From positions 124,001 to 188,000 of the forward strand of contig NZ_BMIL01000001.1 in the NCBI RefSeq assembly GCF_014642175.1: a stretch of 64,000 nt of DNA, given 5' to 3'. This DNA comes from Pedobacter quisquiliarum (lineage in GTDB: Bacteria; Bacteroidota; Bacteroidia; Sphingobacteriales; Sphingobacteriaceae). Shown here piece after piece: positions 10,801-18,553 of this stretch. The notes below the pieces were generated by a model. It was not told the origin of the DNA, did not search any database, and saw only the letters and a list, made by a program, of their open reading frames with translations. Every line of letters begins with the position of its first letter. The first letter of the stretch is position 1. The translations under genes were made by a program, and so were the position numbers.

Positions 10801-10840
10801 AGAAGACATTGAAGATACCGGACAGTTAGGCTTGTTTTAG
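7823..10840 (+). CDS. parC: DNA topoisomerase IV (or gyrase-like) subunit A
   Basis: This is a type IIA topoisomerase cleavage subunit. The catalytic tyrosine is Tyr122 in AAAARYIEARL, and the quinolone-determining region includes HPHGDASIGDAM (residues 81-92). A winged-helix/tower core is followed by a beta-propeller-like C-terminal half. The ATG at 7823 is preferred over an in-frame TTG at 7820. The length of 1005 residues exceeds the family norm because of a low-complexity Ala/Glu/Pro-rich acidic tail (about residues 830-985) and a basic patch (KPKAKKPWGKKK) before the terminal TGQLGLF. The N-terminal GLYENWFLDYASYVILDRAVP favours the Bacteroidota ParC branch over GyrA. parE is not in the window. 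The stop overlaps the convergent hupE-like gene by 4 nt. Confidence 0.9.
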   Translation: MSEETEAQLNEENKHTVIPITGLYENWFLDYASYVILDRAVPHINDGLKPVQRRILHSLKEMDDGRFNKAANVIGNTMKYHPHGDASIGDAMVQIGQKDLLIDCQGNWGDPITGDSAAAARYIEARLSKFANDVVFNPDTTTWQLSYDGRNNEPLTLPVKFPLLLAQGAEGIAVGLATKVMPHNFVELLDASIEALKGIRPNILPDFFTGGMADFSAYNEGMRGGKVRVRAKITEKDKKTLVITEIPYSTTTGSVIDSILSANEKGKIKIKKIEDNTAQHVEIVIQLAPGISPDVTIDALYAFTSCEVSISPNTCIIKDDKPQFLSVNDILIENTNNTKALLKKELEIRLHDLLEKIFFSSLLKIFIQEGMYKHPEYENSGNFDTVVQVLHGLFEPFKPQLYREILPEDFKKLIDKPMSSITRFDVKKADEQMSLLADEIKVVKNHLRHLTDYAIAWFQKLKDKYGKGRERKTEIRLFDRVEASKVALANVKLYMNRIDGFIGTGLKKDEFITDCSDLDEIIVFREDGRCIITKVADKTFVGKGIIHAAVFKKNDERTVYNLIYKDGASGIAYIKRFAVVGITRDKEYDLTKGSKGSKVLYFTANPNGEAEIVSVQLKPHSKLKKVNFDTDFAEISIKGRGSQGNILSKYPVKKIVLKSKGVSTLSGLKIWYDDLLRRLNVDGRGKYLGEFDGDDKILQVHKEGWYELSTFELSNHFDADLIIIQKYDPEKPFAVVQYEGKAKNQFVKRFVFENIAVGKKQTLISEEAGSKLICITSNPAAKLIVEVLKGKSQIEETLEVVLSEFIDIKGIKAIGNRLTPHEVKNMEIVDAEEIEPTIEEEAEQVEPAAPELQSGVLPLVIPAKEDPIVEEADDATPAEEDSASEISKVTAAEEVGQKPETEQEKEAEDVAAPVSAAVEAPEPAVAPEVEAAVKPDAESAITPDAETAAATSGVAEPASQKTEALPETEASATKPKAKKPWGKKKIDLEITNPEDIEDTGQLGLF

Positions 10841-11421
10841 AACAAGCCTGGAATCCTTTCTGCAGCCATCATAAATGAAATACCGAAGATTGCTGCAGAA
10901 AGGAAAAATGTCCAGTCCCACTTTTTGACCTTCAGCACATTGATGAGTACAAAGGCAAGAATCAATGTCGCGATCACGATAATCACCTGACCGAATTCCA
11001 ATCCCACATTAAAAGCAAACAGTTCAGCAACGATGCTACTGCTTTTGCCAAGCAAACTTTTCAGGTAGTTTGAGAAACCCATCCCATGTACCAGTCCAAA
11101 GAATAAAGCGAGCCAATACTTAAAGTTAACCCCCTTAGGCTTGCTCTTCTTATTCATCAGGTTCGCGATAGCCGTAATCAGAATGGTTACCGGAATCAAA
11201 AATTCAATCAGATCACTATTCACCTTTATCACATTCAGCACACTCAGGGCAAGTGTAATGCTATGTCCAATCGTGAAGGCGGTAACCAGAATAAGTACTT
11301 TCTTCCAGTCGGAAAGCGTGTAAGTACCACATAGCACCATTACAAAAAGTATATGGTCGTAACCTTTAAAATCTAGAATGTGTTGCCAGCCAAGCTGGAA
11401 ATAAAGTGGAAAGTCTTGCAT
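10837..11421 (-). CDS. HupE/UreJ-like membrane protein
   Basis: This 194-residue integral membrane protein has about six predicted helices and conserved histidines in GYDHILFV, FTIGHSITLALS and LVHGMGFSNYL. That pattern is typical of the HupE/UreJ family, whose better-known members are linked to nickel or cobalt uptake beside hydrogenases or ureases. No hydrogenase, urease or other nickel enzyme lies nearby, so the substrate here is unknown. Its 3' end overlaps the parC stop by 4 nt in a convergent arrangement. Confidence 0.8.
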   Translation of the reverse strand: MQDFPLYFQLGWQHILDFKGYDHILFVMVLCGTYTLSDWKKVLILVTAFTIGHSITLALSVLNVIKVNSDLIEFLIPVTILITAIANLMNKKSKPKGVNFKYWLALFFGLVHGMGFSNYLKSLLGKSSSIVAELFAFNVGLEFGQVIIVIATLILAFVLINVLKVKKWDWTFFLSAAIFGISFMMAAERIPGLF

Positions 11422-11581
11422 TGCTGCTCAAAATCGCAATTTAACTTAGTAAATCAAAATTTTCTAATGTTGCAGAAAGGCTTGCTCGATTACGTAGAAG
11501 ACATATATGCTAAGAGCGTGTTGATTAGGTGTTGCTAAGGACTTTGGCAAACCATTAGCAAAGACCTTGGTGTATGGGCAT

Positions 11582-11609
11582 AAAAAAAGAGCAGCTGACA
11601 GGCTGCTCT
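11582..11609 (-). terminator. Rho-independent terminator of the 11.6-12.7 kb lipoprotein gene
   Basis: On the minus strand an 8-bp stem (AGAGCAGC / GCTGCTCT) with a 6-nt loop is followed by a run of seven T. It sits 22-49 nt downstream of the lipoprotein stop codon. Confidence 0.88.
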
Positions 11610-11630
11610 CACAAATAAACTTATAATCTG

Positions 11631-12683
11631 CTATTGGTATTGAATATAAATCGGTGCAGGTCTTAACTTCAGCAATTCTTCTGGTGTCATCAGGCGATTA
11701 GGTGCTTTCTTGAGGTCGTTTTTGTAAAAAAGCTTAAATCCTGTGAATTGTACAGGTTCACTCTCAATGAAGTGTCTGTAGGTGCCTTTTTTCAGCTCTG
11801 GTTCACCCCAACCGTCCATGTGCATCACGATCTGCACTTCCGGGCGCAGCTTTATATTTTTGTAATTGGTAACCATCTTACGCGTAAAACGGTGTATCGT
11901 AAATACCTTCGGCGGCAGGTCATTTTTCTTAACCAGGTCGGCCAGGTAAGCGGCGCAGTAGTTGATGTCGGCAGCATCATAAGTGCCGATTCTCGTGCCT
12001 GGTCTTGCGCCATCCTTCATGCTGAATTCCGGGTCAATACCTAGGTGCACATTCGGCAGGGCAAGGTATTTTTCAATTCTTGGCAATTCATCTTTGATGT
12101 TGCTTAGTGCAACCTGAAGATCCAGGAACACGATGGCATCATGCATTTTAGCAATCTTCATCACGGAGTCGATCTGGTTGTTGCCCATGCGGTTGATGTA
12201 TTTTCCATCTCTACCAGGTGTACCACTTGCAACGGCGGCAATGTAGTGCACGCCTGCCTGTACGGGCGTAGCCGGATCAGCTTTCTCCCAGCGTTTAACC
12301 TCTGCGTTTAGGCGGCTCCACATCTCTTTTGGTGCGTATTCGCCCAGTGCACCCATTTTCTTGGAGTGTAGATTCCCGTAATAAACGACAATCCGTTTGA
12401 ATGGTAAAATCGCACCAGCAAGGGGGTAGGGCTGATTCTTAACCGGCCATTTACCTGTTGTATCGCCATTGGCAAGCTTGGTGATCAGTTCATTGTATTT
12501 AGCGGTGTCAACCGGACTTCGTTCAGCTTCTGGTTCAGCTGTGCTGATTGCCGCTGCATTCGTGACTTTCGTAGAATCGGTGCTTGTTGCAGTTGCTTGC
12601 TGATCTGCTGAACTGCACGCCGATAGCAGTCCGAGGCCTGACAGCCCGATAAGGATTGACCCTGTCAGCTGAGGTAATTTCAT
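11631..12683 (-). CDS. Uncharacterised lipoprotein, possibly TIM-barrel
   Basis: This is a 350-residue predicted lipoprotein with a signal peptide ending in LLSAC (Cys23), then a Ser/Thr/Ala-rich linker (about 24-60), then a globular domain. I do not recognise a named family. Alternating hydrophobic strands with charged ends, such as RIVVYYGN, AIVFLDLQVA, VHLGIDPEF, KVFTIHRF and VQIVMHMDG, suggest a (beta/alpha)8 fold. Acidic and histidine residues at the strand ends (DLQ, DPEF, IHRF, HMDG) look like an active-site rim. Glycosidase-like or polysaccharide-related activity would be a guess. It is monocistronic, with its own terminator downstream and a hairpin upstream separating it from the methyltransferase gene. 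Confidence 0.75.
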   Translation of the reverse strand: MKLPQLTGSILIGLSGLGLLSACSSADQQATATSTDSTKVTNAAAISTAEPEAERSPVDTAKYNELITKLANGDTTGKWPVKNQPYPLAGAILPFKRIVVYYGNLHSKKMGALGEYAPKEMWSRLNAEVKRWEKADPATPVQAGVHYIAAVASGTPGRDGKYINRMGNNQIDSVMKIAKMHDAIVFLDLQVALSNIKDELPRIEKYLALPNVHLGIDPEFSMKDGARPGTRIGTYDAADINYCAAYLADLVKKNDLPPKVFTIHRFTRKMVTNYKNIKLRPEVQIVMHMDGWGEPELKKGTYRHFIESEPVQFTGFKLFYKNDLKKAPNRLMTPEELLKLRPAPIYIQYQ

Positions 12684-12713
12684 AAGGGATAAATTAGGTG
12701 TTAAACTTAAATA

Positions 12714-12751
12714 AGCACAGCCGGTTAGCTAGATATTGGACCCGCTGTGCT
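12714..12751 (-). terminator. Probable terminator hairpin after the methyltransferase gene
   Basis: AGCACAGC (12714-12721) pairs with GCTGTGCT (12744-12751), with a few extra G-C pairs inside. On the minus strand it is followed by TTATTTAA. The U-run is imperfect, so it is a weak terminator or an mRNA-stabilising hairpin. Confidence 0.5.
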
Positions 12752-12768
12752 ACAAGTATAAGCTTTAA

Positions 12769-13656
12769 TTAGGATTGAAACTTGTTGAATTTGCCAAATA
12801 CGCCCAAAGGAAGTTTAATTCCTGAGGTTGCCTGCAGGAATAATTCCCCGGTTTCCAGGTTCTCCACCTGAGGGAAAGATGTTTTAACAAGGTTTTCTAC
12901 AATGACGGAGGAGAAGCCTAAGGAGTACGTGTTCAGGATCAGGAAGTGTTCTTTCTCATCCAGCAGTTGTACAACTTCCTGCATCATTTCCTGGATATGA
13001 TCTTCCAGTTTCCATTTCTCACCATTCGGACCATGACCGAATGCAGGCGGATCCAGGATGATGCCATTGTATTTTTTGCCACGCTTAAGTTCGCGTTTTA
13101 CAAACTTCAGGGCGTCTTCAACAACCCAGCGGACATCCTTTAAGTTGGATAGTTCCTGGTTTTCATTCGCCCAGTTTACCACCTGTTTGATGGAATCCAC
13201 ATGGGTGGTATCCGCACCTGCGGCCTTTGCGATAAGCGAAGCGGCGCCTGTATAGGCAAATAGGTTAAGTACCTTTGGATTAGGTGTTTTAAATTTCTTT
13301 ACGCTGGAGGAGATGTAATCCCAGTTCACGGCCTGCTCCGGAAATACGCCAACATGTTTAAAAGAGGTTAAGCCGAGTCTGAGGTTTATGGTCACCTCAT
13401 CATTGGTATAAGAAACATTCCAGCGATCGGGAATTTGTGCTGCAGACTTAATCCATTCACCGGAAGTTGCCGAACGGCCTTTGAAGCGAATGTGTGTACG
13501 TTTCTTCCAGTCCTGCTCAGAAAGTGTTTTCTTCCATACGGCCTGAGGTTCTGGTCTCGAAAGGATCAGGTTGCCAAAGCGTTCCAGTTTTTCAAAATCC
13601 CCGCAATCTATCAGCTCATAATCTTTCCAATGTGTGGGACTTAAAAGGCTAATCAT
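12769..13656 (-). CDS. Class I SAM-dependent methyltransferase, RlmI/RlmK-like
   Basis: The 295-residue cytosolic protein has an N-terminal RNA-binding-like region, then a Rossmann methyltransferase fold. SAM motif I is LNLFAYTGAASLIAKAAGA (about residues 131-149), an acidic VDSIKQ motif follows, and the catalytic motif is DPPAFGHG (about 203-210). The DPPAF-type motif IV is that of the YccW/RlmI group, which methylates 23S rRNA bases; the exact nucleotide cannot be told from sequence. It is shorter than E. coli RlmI (396 residues) and lacks an evident PUA domain at the N-terminus. It lies 22 bp downstream of mlaF. Confidence 0.82.
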   Translation of the reverse strand: MISLLSPTHWKDYELIDCGDFEKLERFGNLILSRPEPQAVWKKTLSEQDWKKRTHIRFKGRSATSGEWIKSAAQIPDRWNVSYTNDEVTINLRLGLTSFKHVGVFPEQAVNWDYISSSVKKFKTPNPKVLNLFAYTGAASLIAKAAGADTTHVDSIKQVVNWANENQELSNLKDVRWVVEDALKFVKRELKRGKKYNGIILDPPAFGHGPNGEKWKLEDHIQEMMQEVVQLLDEKEHFLILNTYSLGFSSVIVENLVKTSFPQVENLETGELFLQATSGIKLPLGVFGKFNKFQS

Positions 13657-13678
13657 AAATTAATGTATAAGTGTAATA

Positions 13679-14431
13679 TTAAAAATTCTTCTTTGCAGCC
13701 TTCATAAATCGGCTTGCAAATACGAAATCGTTGAGTTCTTCAATGTCTGTGTGGGCGATTTCCTTGTTCGAGCCTTCCCAGAATTTCTTGCCCTGGTGCA
13801 GGAAGAGGATGTAATCACCAATACCCATTACCGAGTTCATATCGTGGGTAACCACAATTGTCGTGGTGTTATATTCTTCGGTAAGTTCTTTAATCAATTC
13901 GTCGATCACAATGGAAGTCTTTGGATCCAATCCCGAGTTTGGCTCATCCACGAACAGGTACTTTGGGTTCATGGCAATGGCGCGGGCGATACCCACACGT
14001 TTCTTCATACCACCCGAAAGCTCCGCAGGAAAAAGCTTGTTCTTGCCTTCCAGGTTTACGCGTTCCAGGCAGAAGTTAACACGCTCCAGCTTTTCAGCCC
14101 GGGGCTGATCGGTGAACATGTTCAAAGGGAACATAATGTTTTCTTCAACCGTCATCGAGTCAAAAAGCGCGGATCCCTGAAAAAGCATACCAATCTCTTT
14201 ACGGATCTCGATGCGTTCTTCGAAGCTCATGTTCGTAAACTCACGGCCGTCATACAACACGTTACCCTCTTCAGGTTTGTGCAAGCCGATCATACACTTG
14301 AGTAATGTCGTTTTTCCCGAACCGGAACCACCAATGATCAGATTGGTTACGCCAGGTTTGAATTTTCCTGAAATGCCTTGCAGCACCTTGTTGGCACCGA
14401 AAGACTTATGGATGTTTTGAACTTCAATCAT
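13679..14431 (-). CDS. mlaF: MlaF: ABC transporter ATPase for phospholipid trafficking
   Basis: This single-domain ABC ATPase (250 residues) has Walker A GGSGSGKTT (about 34-42), a Q-loop in LFQGSALFDSMTVEEN, signature LSGGMKKRVGIARA and Walker B YLFVDEPNSGLDP. The LSGGMKKR signature with the VxENIMFPL segment is characteristic of the Mla/Ttg2/Mkl ATPases that energise phospholipid movement between inner and outer membrane. It overlaps mlaE by 4 nt (ATGA), showing coupling. The MCE-domain protein (mlaD) expected for the complex is not in the window. Confidence 0.9.
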   Translation of the reverse strand: MIEVQNIHKSFGANKVLQGISGKFKPGVTNLIIGGSGSGKTTLLKCMIGLHKPEEGNVLYDGREFTNMSFEERIEIRKEIGMLFQGSALFDSMTVEENIMFPLNMFTDQPRAEKLERVNFCLERVNLEGKNKLFPAELSGGMKKRVGIARAIAMNPKYLFVDEPNSGLDPKTSIVIDELIKELTEEYNTTTIVVTHDMNSVMGIGDYILFLHQGKKFWEGSNKEIAHTDIEELNDFVFASRFMKAAKKNF

Positions 14432-15162
14432 AATAACAGTTGGGTTACGATATAATCACATGCCAGAATAGAGATACAGCTTACCACTACAGCTCTGGTA
14501 CTCGCCTGTGCAACTTCGAGTGCACCACCTTGTACATAAAAGCCTTCATACGCCGGCACTGAGGTAATGATGAAACCAAAAACGAATGCTTTTACAAGGG
14601 CAACAACAATGGTATAAGGGTTAAAGTCTGTCGTGATACCCTGAATATAGTCGGCCGCGGAAATGGCACCTGATAATGTACCGCCGAAGAATCCACCAAT
14701 GATGCTGAGCATCATGGCAAATATAACCAGCACAGGTACCATGGTGATGCCCGCCAATATTTTAGGTAAGATGAGGTATCCGGGAGAGTTGATACCCATG
14801 ATTTCCAGCGCATCAATTTGTTCAGTTACCCGCATGGTACCAATTTCTGATGATATCGCAGAGCCAATTTTTCCGGCCAGTACGATGGCGCTGATGGTTG
14901 GGCTAAGCTCCAGGATACTGGAGTCCCGTGTTACGGAACCAATAATTGTGCGGGGTATAAAGTCGCTAACCAGCTGAAAGGCAATCTGCAGCGTCATTAC
15001 TGCGCCGATGAAGGTGGAGATGATGGAGATTAGGCCAAGGGAGCCCACACCAATAAAGTTCATCTGCTGAAAAATTGCTTTCATATAAATCGAGAACTTC
15101 TCCGGCCTTCTGAAAACAGCCTTTAATAGCAGAATGTATTTACCAAAGTTTGTAAAATTCAT
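14428..15162 (-). CDS. mlaE: MlaE-type permease
   Basis: This 244-residue inner-membrane permease of the MlaE/Ttg2B family has about five helices. The conserved MlaE core includes VTRDSSILELSPTISAIVLA, GKIGSAISSEIGTMRVTEQ and IDALEIMGINSPGYLILP. It acts with MlaF, whose start codon overlaps its stop. It faces the small plus-strand gene at 15.3 kb across a 127-bp AT-rich spacer; I could not place a perfect minus-strand -7 box there. Confidence 0.9.
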   Translation of the reverse strand: MNFTNFGKYILLLKAVFRRPEKFSIYMKAIFQQMNFIGVGSLGLISIISTFIGAVMTLQIAFQLVSDFIPRTIIGSVTRDSSILELSPTISAIVLAGKIGSAISSEIGTMRVTEQIDALEIMGINSPGYLILPKILAGITMVPVLVIFAMMLSIIGGFFGGTLSGAISAADYIQGITTDFNPYTIVVALVKAFVFGFIITSVPAYEGFYVQGGALEVAQASTRAVVVSCISILACDYIVTQLLL

Positions 15163-15289
15163 TTAGGGGGGTTAGCTAAGTACAGTTAATATGAATACTA
15201 CAAAGAAACAATAAAAATTGTTGCATGGTTGGTTAATTTATTAAAAAACAATCGTGCTGGGCGGGTGTTTAATTGCAAAAAGCACCTTT

Positions 15290-15574
15290 ATGGACTCCTT
15301 CAACATCACCATTACAATTCAAGATCAGCCAATATCATTAACCTTGCAGCCTGAGGGCGCTGATGACTACAAAGTAATCTTTCACGACATGCTTGTTGGT
15401 GAAATTGTAAAGTCGCAGGAAAGCGCGGTTTGGAAAGAACTTCCGCTTGACCAGGTATCGCCAGGCATTTATAAAATGTACGAGCATCACGACAGCAATA
15501 AGCCAAAAGTTATTCTGGACGAAAAAACCATTCAGGAAATCGGTAACGAAATAGACCGCAAAGCACAATCTTAA
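15290..15574 (+). CDS. Small conserved-looking hypothetical protein
   Basis: The product is a soluble 94-residue protein without signal peptide or membrane segment. I chose ATG 15290 (MDSFNITITIQDQPISL) over an upstream in-frame GTG at 15254, because the extra residues look non-coding. The sequence has an amphipathic beta pattern, a Trp-Lys-Glu-Leu-Pro patch and a charged C-terminal helix (KTIQEIGNEIDRKAQS). I do not recognise the family. It sits 27 bp upstream of the SDR gene. Confidence 0.65.
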   Translation: MDSFNITITIQDQPISLTLQPEGADDYKVIFHDMLVGEIVKSQESAVWKELPLDQVSPGIYKMYEHHDSNKPKVILDEKTIQEIGNEIDRKAQS

Positions 15575-15578
15575 AAGG

Positions 15579-15586
15579 TATTTTTG
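15579..15586 (+). promoter_or_regulatory. Possible -7 box (TATTTTTG) before the SDR gene
   Basis: This matches TAnnTTTG and ends 15 nt before the ATG at 15602. There is no clear -33 element, and the region is T-rich, so a chance match is possible. Confidence 0.35.
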
Positions 15587-15601
15587 TTTTTTCCATAAAA
15601 C

Positions 15602-16291
15602 ATGAATGCTATAATTACGGGTGCCACGAAGGGCATAGGAAGGGCCATTGCACTGAAACTTGCGGACGACGGTTATAACCTTGCCATATGTTCCAGAGAT
15701 GAAGCAGCGCTGGCGGCGCTCGCTAGCGAGTTGGAAACAAGCGGGGTGCGGGTGCATTACCTGGTTGCCGATTGTGCAGATAAAACAGCGGTGTATAACT
15801 TCTGTGATTTCTGTTCGCAGGTTTTCGGACAAATCGACCTGCTCGTGAACAATGCCGGCGTGTTCCTGCCTGGATCATTATTGGATGAAGACGATACTGC
15901 TTTCGAGCAGCAGCTCCAATTGAACCTAAATGGTGCCTATTACCTCAGCAAATACATGGGCCGCAAGATGCGTTCGCAACGGTCTGGCCACATCATAAAC
16001 GTCTGTTCCATTGCGAGTAAGCAAATAAAAGAAAATGCTGGAAGTTACAGTGTAACTAAATGGGGCTTGCTCAGTCTTAATAATGTATTGAGAGATGAAT
16101 TGGCAAAGTACAATGTCAAGGTTACAGCAGTTCTTCCCGGTTCAACCCTTACCGCTTCCTGGGACGGTACGGAGATTCCGAAAGAAAAGTTTGTACAGCC
16201 AGAAGACATTGCAGAAAGCATCAGTCAGCTGCTAAAATTAAGCCCTGCTGCTAACGTTGACGAGCTGATCATCCGACCAATAAATTTTTAG
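15602..16291 (+). CDS. Short-chain dehydrogenase/reductase
   Basis: This classical 229-residue SDR has cofactor motif TGATKGIG (residues 6-13), NNAG in LLVNNAGVF, catalytic Ser in CSIASK and the YxxxK pair in YSVTKWG. The loop after the first strand (CSRDE) is of the NADP-preferring type. The substrate is not predictable; similar Bacteroidota proteins are often annotated as 3-ketoacyl-ACP reductase-like. It is followed 18 bp later by the PspC gene, which has a visible purine-rich site (aaaaggagg), so the two may be cotranscribed. Confidence 0.85.
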   Translation: MNAIITGATKGIGRAIALKLADDGYNLAICSRDEAALAALASELETSGVRVHYLVADCADKTAVYNFCDFCSQVFGQIDLLVNNAGVFLPGSLLDEDDTAFEQQLQLNLNGAYYLSKYMGRKMRSQRSGHIINVCSIASKQIKENAGSYSVTKWGLLSLNNVLRDELAKYNVKVTAVLPGSTLTASWDGTEIPKEKFVQPEDIAESISQLLKLSPAANVDELIIRPINF

Positions 16292-16309
16292 GAAAAGGAG
16301 GCCCATATT

Positions 16310-16948
16310 ATGGAAAAGCGCTTATATAGAAATGAGTTTGAGAAAGTCATCGCTGGTGTATCATCCGGCATTGCAGATTACATGGAGGTAGATGTTACCA
16401 TTATCAGGCTTCTGTTTGTTTTATCCACCGTGTTTCTGGTGGGCACAGGCGTGCTTGTTTATCTGGTCATGTGGATCGTGGTACCGGTGAACCGGAATCC
16501 ATCAGCAAAATTCTCTAAATTCAACGATTATTTCAAACAACAGGGTTCTGGCGCTGGCTTCACCGCGCCAGACTGGAAGGCTCCTGCAGCAGAGCCAGTA
16601 GAGCCCGTGCAGCCGGCGGATCCATTTGCAACAACGAACCCTTATACTTCGGCGCCAAACTGGACCAGACCACAGGACTTCAAAGGCTTTCCAAAGCAAA
16701 ATGATACCGGAAGAACGGTAGGTGGATTATTTCTACTGGTTATTGGTCTATACTTTTTGATGAATGAGTTCGATATTATTCCATATTGGTTTAAGCTCCA
16801 CAAATTATGGCCATTGGTTTTTGTTGCCATCGGATTGAGCTTCATCATGAAGTCTAAACGCAACGACAGCTTCCAGGAATGGAAAGAGGAGACCCTCAAC
16901 CAGGAAGCACAAGAGAAAAATGAAACTGATCAAACCAAAACTTTGTAG
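16310..16948 (+). CDS. PspC-domain membrane protein
   Basis: The 212-residue protein begins with a PspC domain (LYRNEFEKVIAGVSSGIADY, then a helix about residues 35-60 ending in MWIVVPV). A Pro/Ala-rich linker follows (about 75-115), and two helices close the protein (GGLFLLVIGLYFLMNEF; LVFVAIGLSFIM), resembling the LiaF N-terminal membrane unit. PspC proteins sense or buffer envelope stress. An aaaaggagg sequence lies about 8 nt before the ATG, one of the few Shine-Dalgarno-like sites in this window. It is followed 2 nt later by the LiaF-like gene. Confidence 0.85.
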   Translation: MEKRLYRNEFEKVIAGVSSGIADYMEVDVTIIRLLFVLSTVFLVGTGVLVYLVMWIVVPVNRNPSAKFSKFNDYFKQQGSGAGFTAPDWKAPAAEPVEPVQPADPFATTNPYTSAPNWTRPQDFKGFPKQNDTGRTVGGLFLLVIGLYFLMNEFDIIPYWFKLHKLWPLVFVAIGLSFIMKSKRNDSFQEWKEETLNQEAQEKNETDQTKTL

Positions 16949-16950
16949 CC

Positions 16951-17907
16951 ATGAAACTAGATAGAATATTATGGGGCATCATCCTGCTATTTGTAGGCTT
17001 GATCCTATTGCTCGAAAACTTTAGTGTTATAGAATTTTATTGGAGAAATGTATGGGGCTTCTGGCCAGTATTCCTGATCATCGCCGGTATTAATATCCTG
17101 TTCAACAGGAACAAATCACAAGTCGGTAACATGATCTCGATTGGGGTTCTGGTTATTACCCTCGGCTTTTTGTTCTACCGCGGTCAGCAGCCGCCTGAAA
17201 ATAGAGGCTTGTTCGGCGGAAATTTCGGTGATAAAATTGATATCGACATCAATAACGATGATGAAGATACGCTGAATACGCAAAGGTTAACTTTTACAGA
17301 ACCTTTCGATCTCGCAAGTTCAGGAAAGGTTGTTATGGATATCTCTGGTGGAGGCACCTCCTTTAAACTTGACGGCCCGACAGACAGTCTAGTGGAGGCC
17401 GTCGTGGAGAAATCCAGAGGTACTTTTACCTTGAAAAAGGAACTGATTGATTCCGTTCAGCGACTGACTTTCAGAATGCAGGAGAAAAAGGGTAAATGGA
17501 ACATGAACGATGGTGGTAATGATGTAAACTTTAAACTGAATACACAGCCGGAGTGGGAGCTAAACATGAATATGGGTGCAGGCGAGGTTGACTTTGATCT
17601 GTCTGCTTACAAAATCAGAACCTTTAAATTTGAAGGTGGTGCCGCTGCACTTGACATCCAGATGGGAGACCTTTTACCAATTGCCGATGTGATTGTGAAA
17701 ACGGGTGTAGCCGATGTGAAGATTAAAGTGCCAACTGCTGCGGGATGTCGTATTAAGAGTAGCACTGGTTTATCTGCAAAAGATTTTACCGGGTTTACAA
17801 AGTTAGACAACGGCACTTATGAGACACCAAATTATGCAACGTCCACAAAAAAGATCTTCATCACATTAGATGGCGGACTAAGCAACTTTGAGGTTAGCAG
17901 ATATTAA
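16951..17907 (+). CDS. LiaF-like membrane protein with toastrack domain
   Basis: The 318-residue protein has three N-terminal helices (ILWGIILLFVGLILLLENF; FWPVFLIIAGINILF; SIGVLVITLGFLFY), then a beta-helical 'toastrack' domain. The latter resembles the C-terminal LiaF/DUF2154-type domain (MGAGEVDFDLSAYKIRTF, GGAAALDIQMGD). Such proteins act in envelope-stress signalling with PspC-domain partners in other phyla. It directly follows the PspC gene (2 nt) and precedes the RDD gene by 7 nt, so the three genes form one module. No liaRS-type two-component system is adjacent. Confidence 0.82.
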   Translation: MKLDRILWGIILLFVGLILLLENFSVIEFYWRNVWGFWPVFLIIAGINILFNRNKSQVGNMISIGVLVITLGFLFYRGQQPPENRGLFGGNFGDKIDIDINNDDEDTLNTQRLTFTEPFDLASSGKVVMDISGGGTSFKLDGPTDSLVEAVVEKSRGTFTLKKELIDSVQRLTFRMQEKKGKWNMNDGGNDVNFKLNTQPEWELNMNMGAGEVDFDLSAYKIRTFKFEGGAAALDIQMGDLLPIADVIVKTGVADVKIKVPTAAGCRIKSSTGLSAKDFTGFTKLDNGTYETPNYATSTKKIFITLDGGLSNFEVSRY

Positions 17908-17914
17908 ACAGAAT

Positions 17915-18535
17915 ATGTCAGACTCAGCATTGGATACCTATACCGTAGTGGTTAATGGTAAGCCGCAAGGACCTTATCAATTGGCTGAACTGAAAGCATT
18001 AAACATCAAAGCCGGGACTTTCATCCGTAAACCTGGCATGAACGATTATAAAGAAGCTCACGAATTCCAGGAATTGCGTGAGCTTCTTGGTTTTCAGTAC
18101 CAGCAGACTGCGCCGCAATATTTTGCATCTTTTGACCAGCGACTACTGGCTTCCGTGATTGATTACTTCCTAATTTTTCTGTTTTATGTGTTTGCATTGC
18201 TGTTGAGTTACCTGGTTATTCAAGAGCGTAGCCTTCGTATTTCAGCGGCCATTACAATGTTGCCCGCCATTCCGGTGATCAAGTTTATCTATGGGGTGCT
18301 TGCAGAAAGTTCCAGGGCGCAGGGTACGCTAGGTAAGAAATTGCTGAACATTAAAGTGACTGATATGTGGGGGAACCGCATAGACCTGGTCACAGCCTTT
18401 GGCCGTAATGCAGCGAAAATACTTTCGGTGTTACCTTTCTTTTTTGGGTACCTGTACAGTTTTCTCAATAAAAAGCAACAATGCTTTCACGACCTGGCTG
18501 CAAATACACTAGTTATTAAAGATCGATTGATATAA
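17915..18535 (+). CDS. GYF_2 (DUF4339) + RDD membrane protein
   Basis: The 206-residue product starts with a GYF_2/DUF4339 domain (TVVVNGKPQGPYQLAELKAL, about residues 8-55). An RDD-family membrane domain with about four helices follows (ASFDQRLLASVIDYFLIFLF carries the R...D pattern). ATG 17915 is chosen over an in-frame TTG at 17888, which would overlap the LiaF-like gene. The function is unknown; RDD proteins have been proposed as transporters or membrane partners. It ends 18 nt before the ispG ATG, and the ispG promoter starts right at its stop codon. Confidence 0.82.
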   Translation: MSDSALDTYTVVVNGKPQGPYQLAELKALNIKAGTFIRKPGMNDYKEAHEFQELRELLGFQYQQTAPQYFASFDQRLLASVIDYFLIFLFYVFALLLSYLVIQERSLRISAAITMLPAIPVIKFIYGVLAESSRAQGTLGKKLLNIKVTDMWGNRIDLVTAFGRNAAKILSVLPFFFGYLYSFLNKKQQCFHDLAANTLVIKDRLI

Positions 18536-18539
18536 TCTT

Positions 18540-18547
18540 TATCTTTG
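18540..18547 (+). promoter_or_regulatory. -7 box (TATCTTTG) of ispG, predicted leaderless
   Basis: A perfect TAnnTTTG match has only 6 nt between it and the ispG ATG (18554). With the usual spacing in this phylum, transcription should start at or within a few nt of the start codon. Confidence 0.6.
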
Positions 18548-18553
18548 CAGCGC

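Noticed and set aside
9994..10809. 271-codon minus-strand open frame over the end of parC
   Set aside because: It is antisense to the low-complexity Ala/Glu tail; its Ser/Ala-rich translation is the mirror of GCN/GAA codons, with no motif or promoter.
13751..14305. 184-codon plus-strand frame over mlaF
   Set aside because: mlaF has complete ABC motifs on the other strand; the antisense frame is a shadow.
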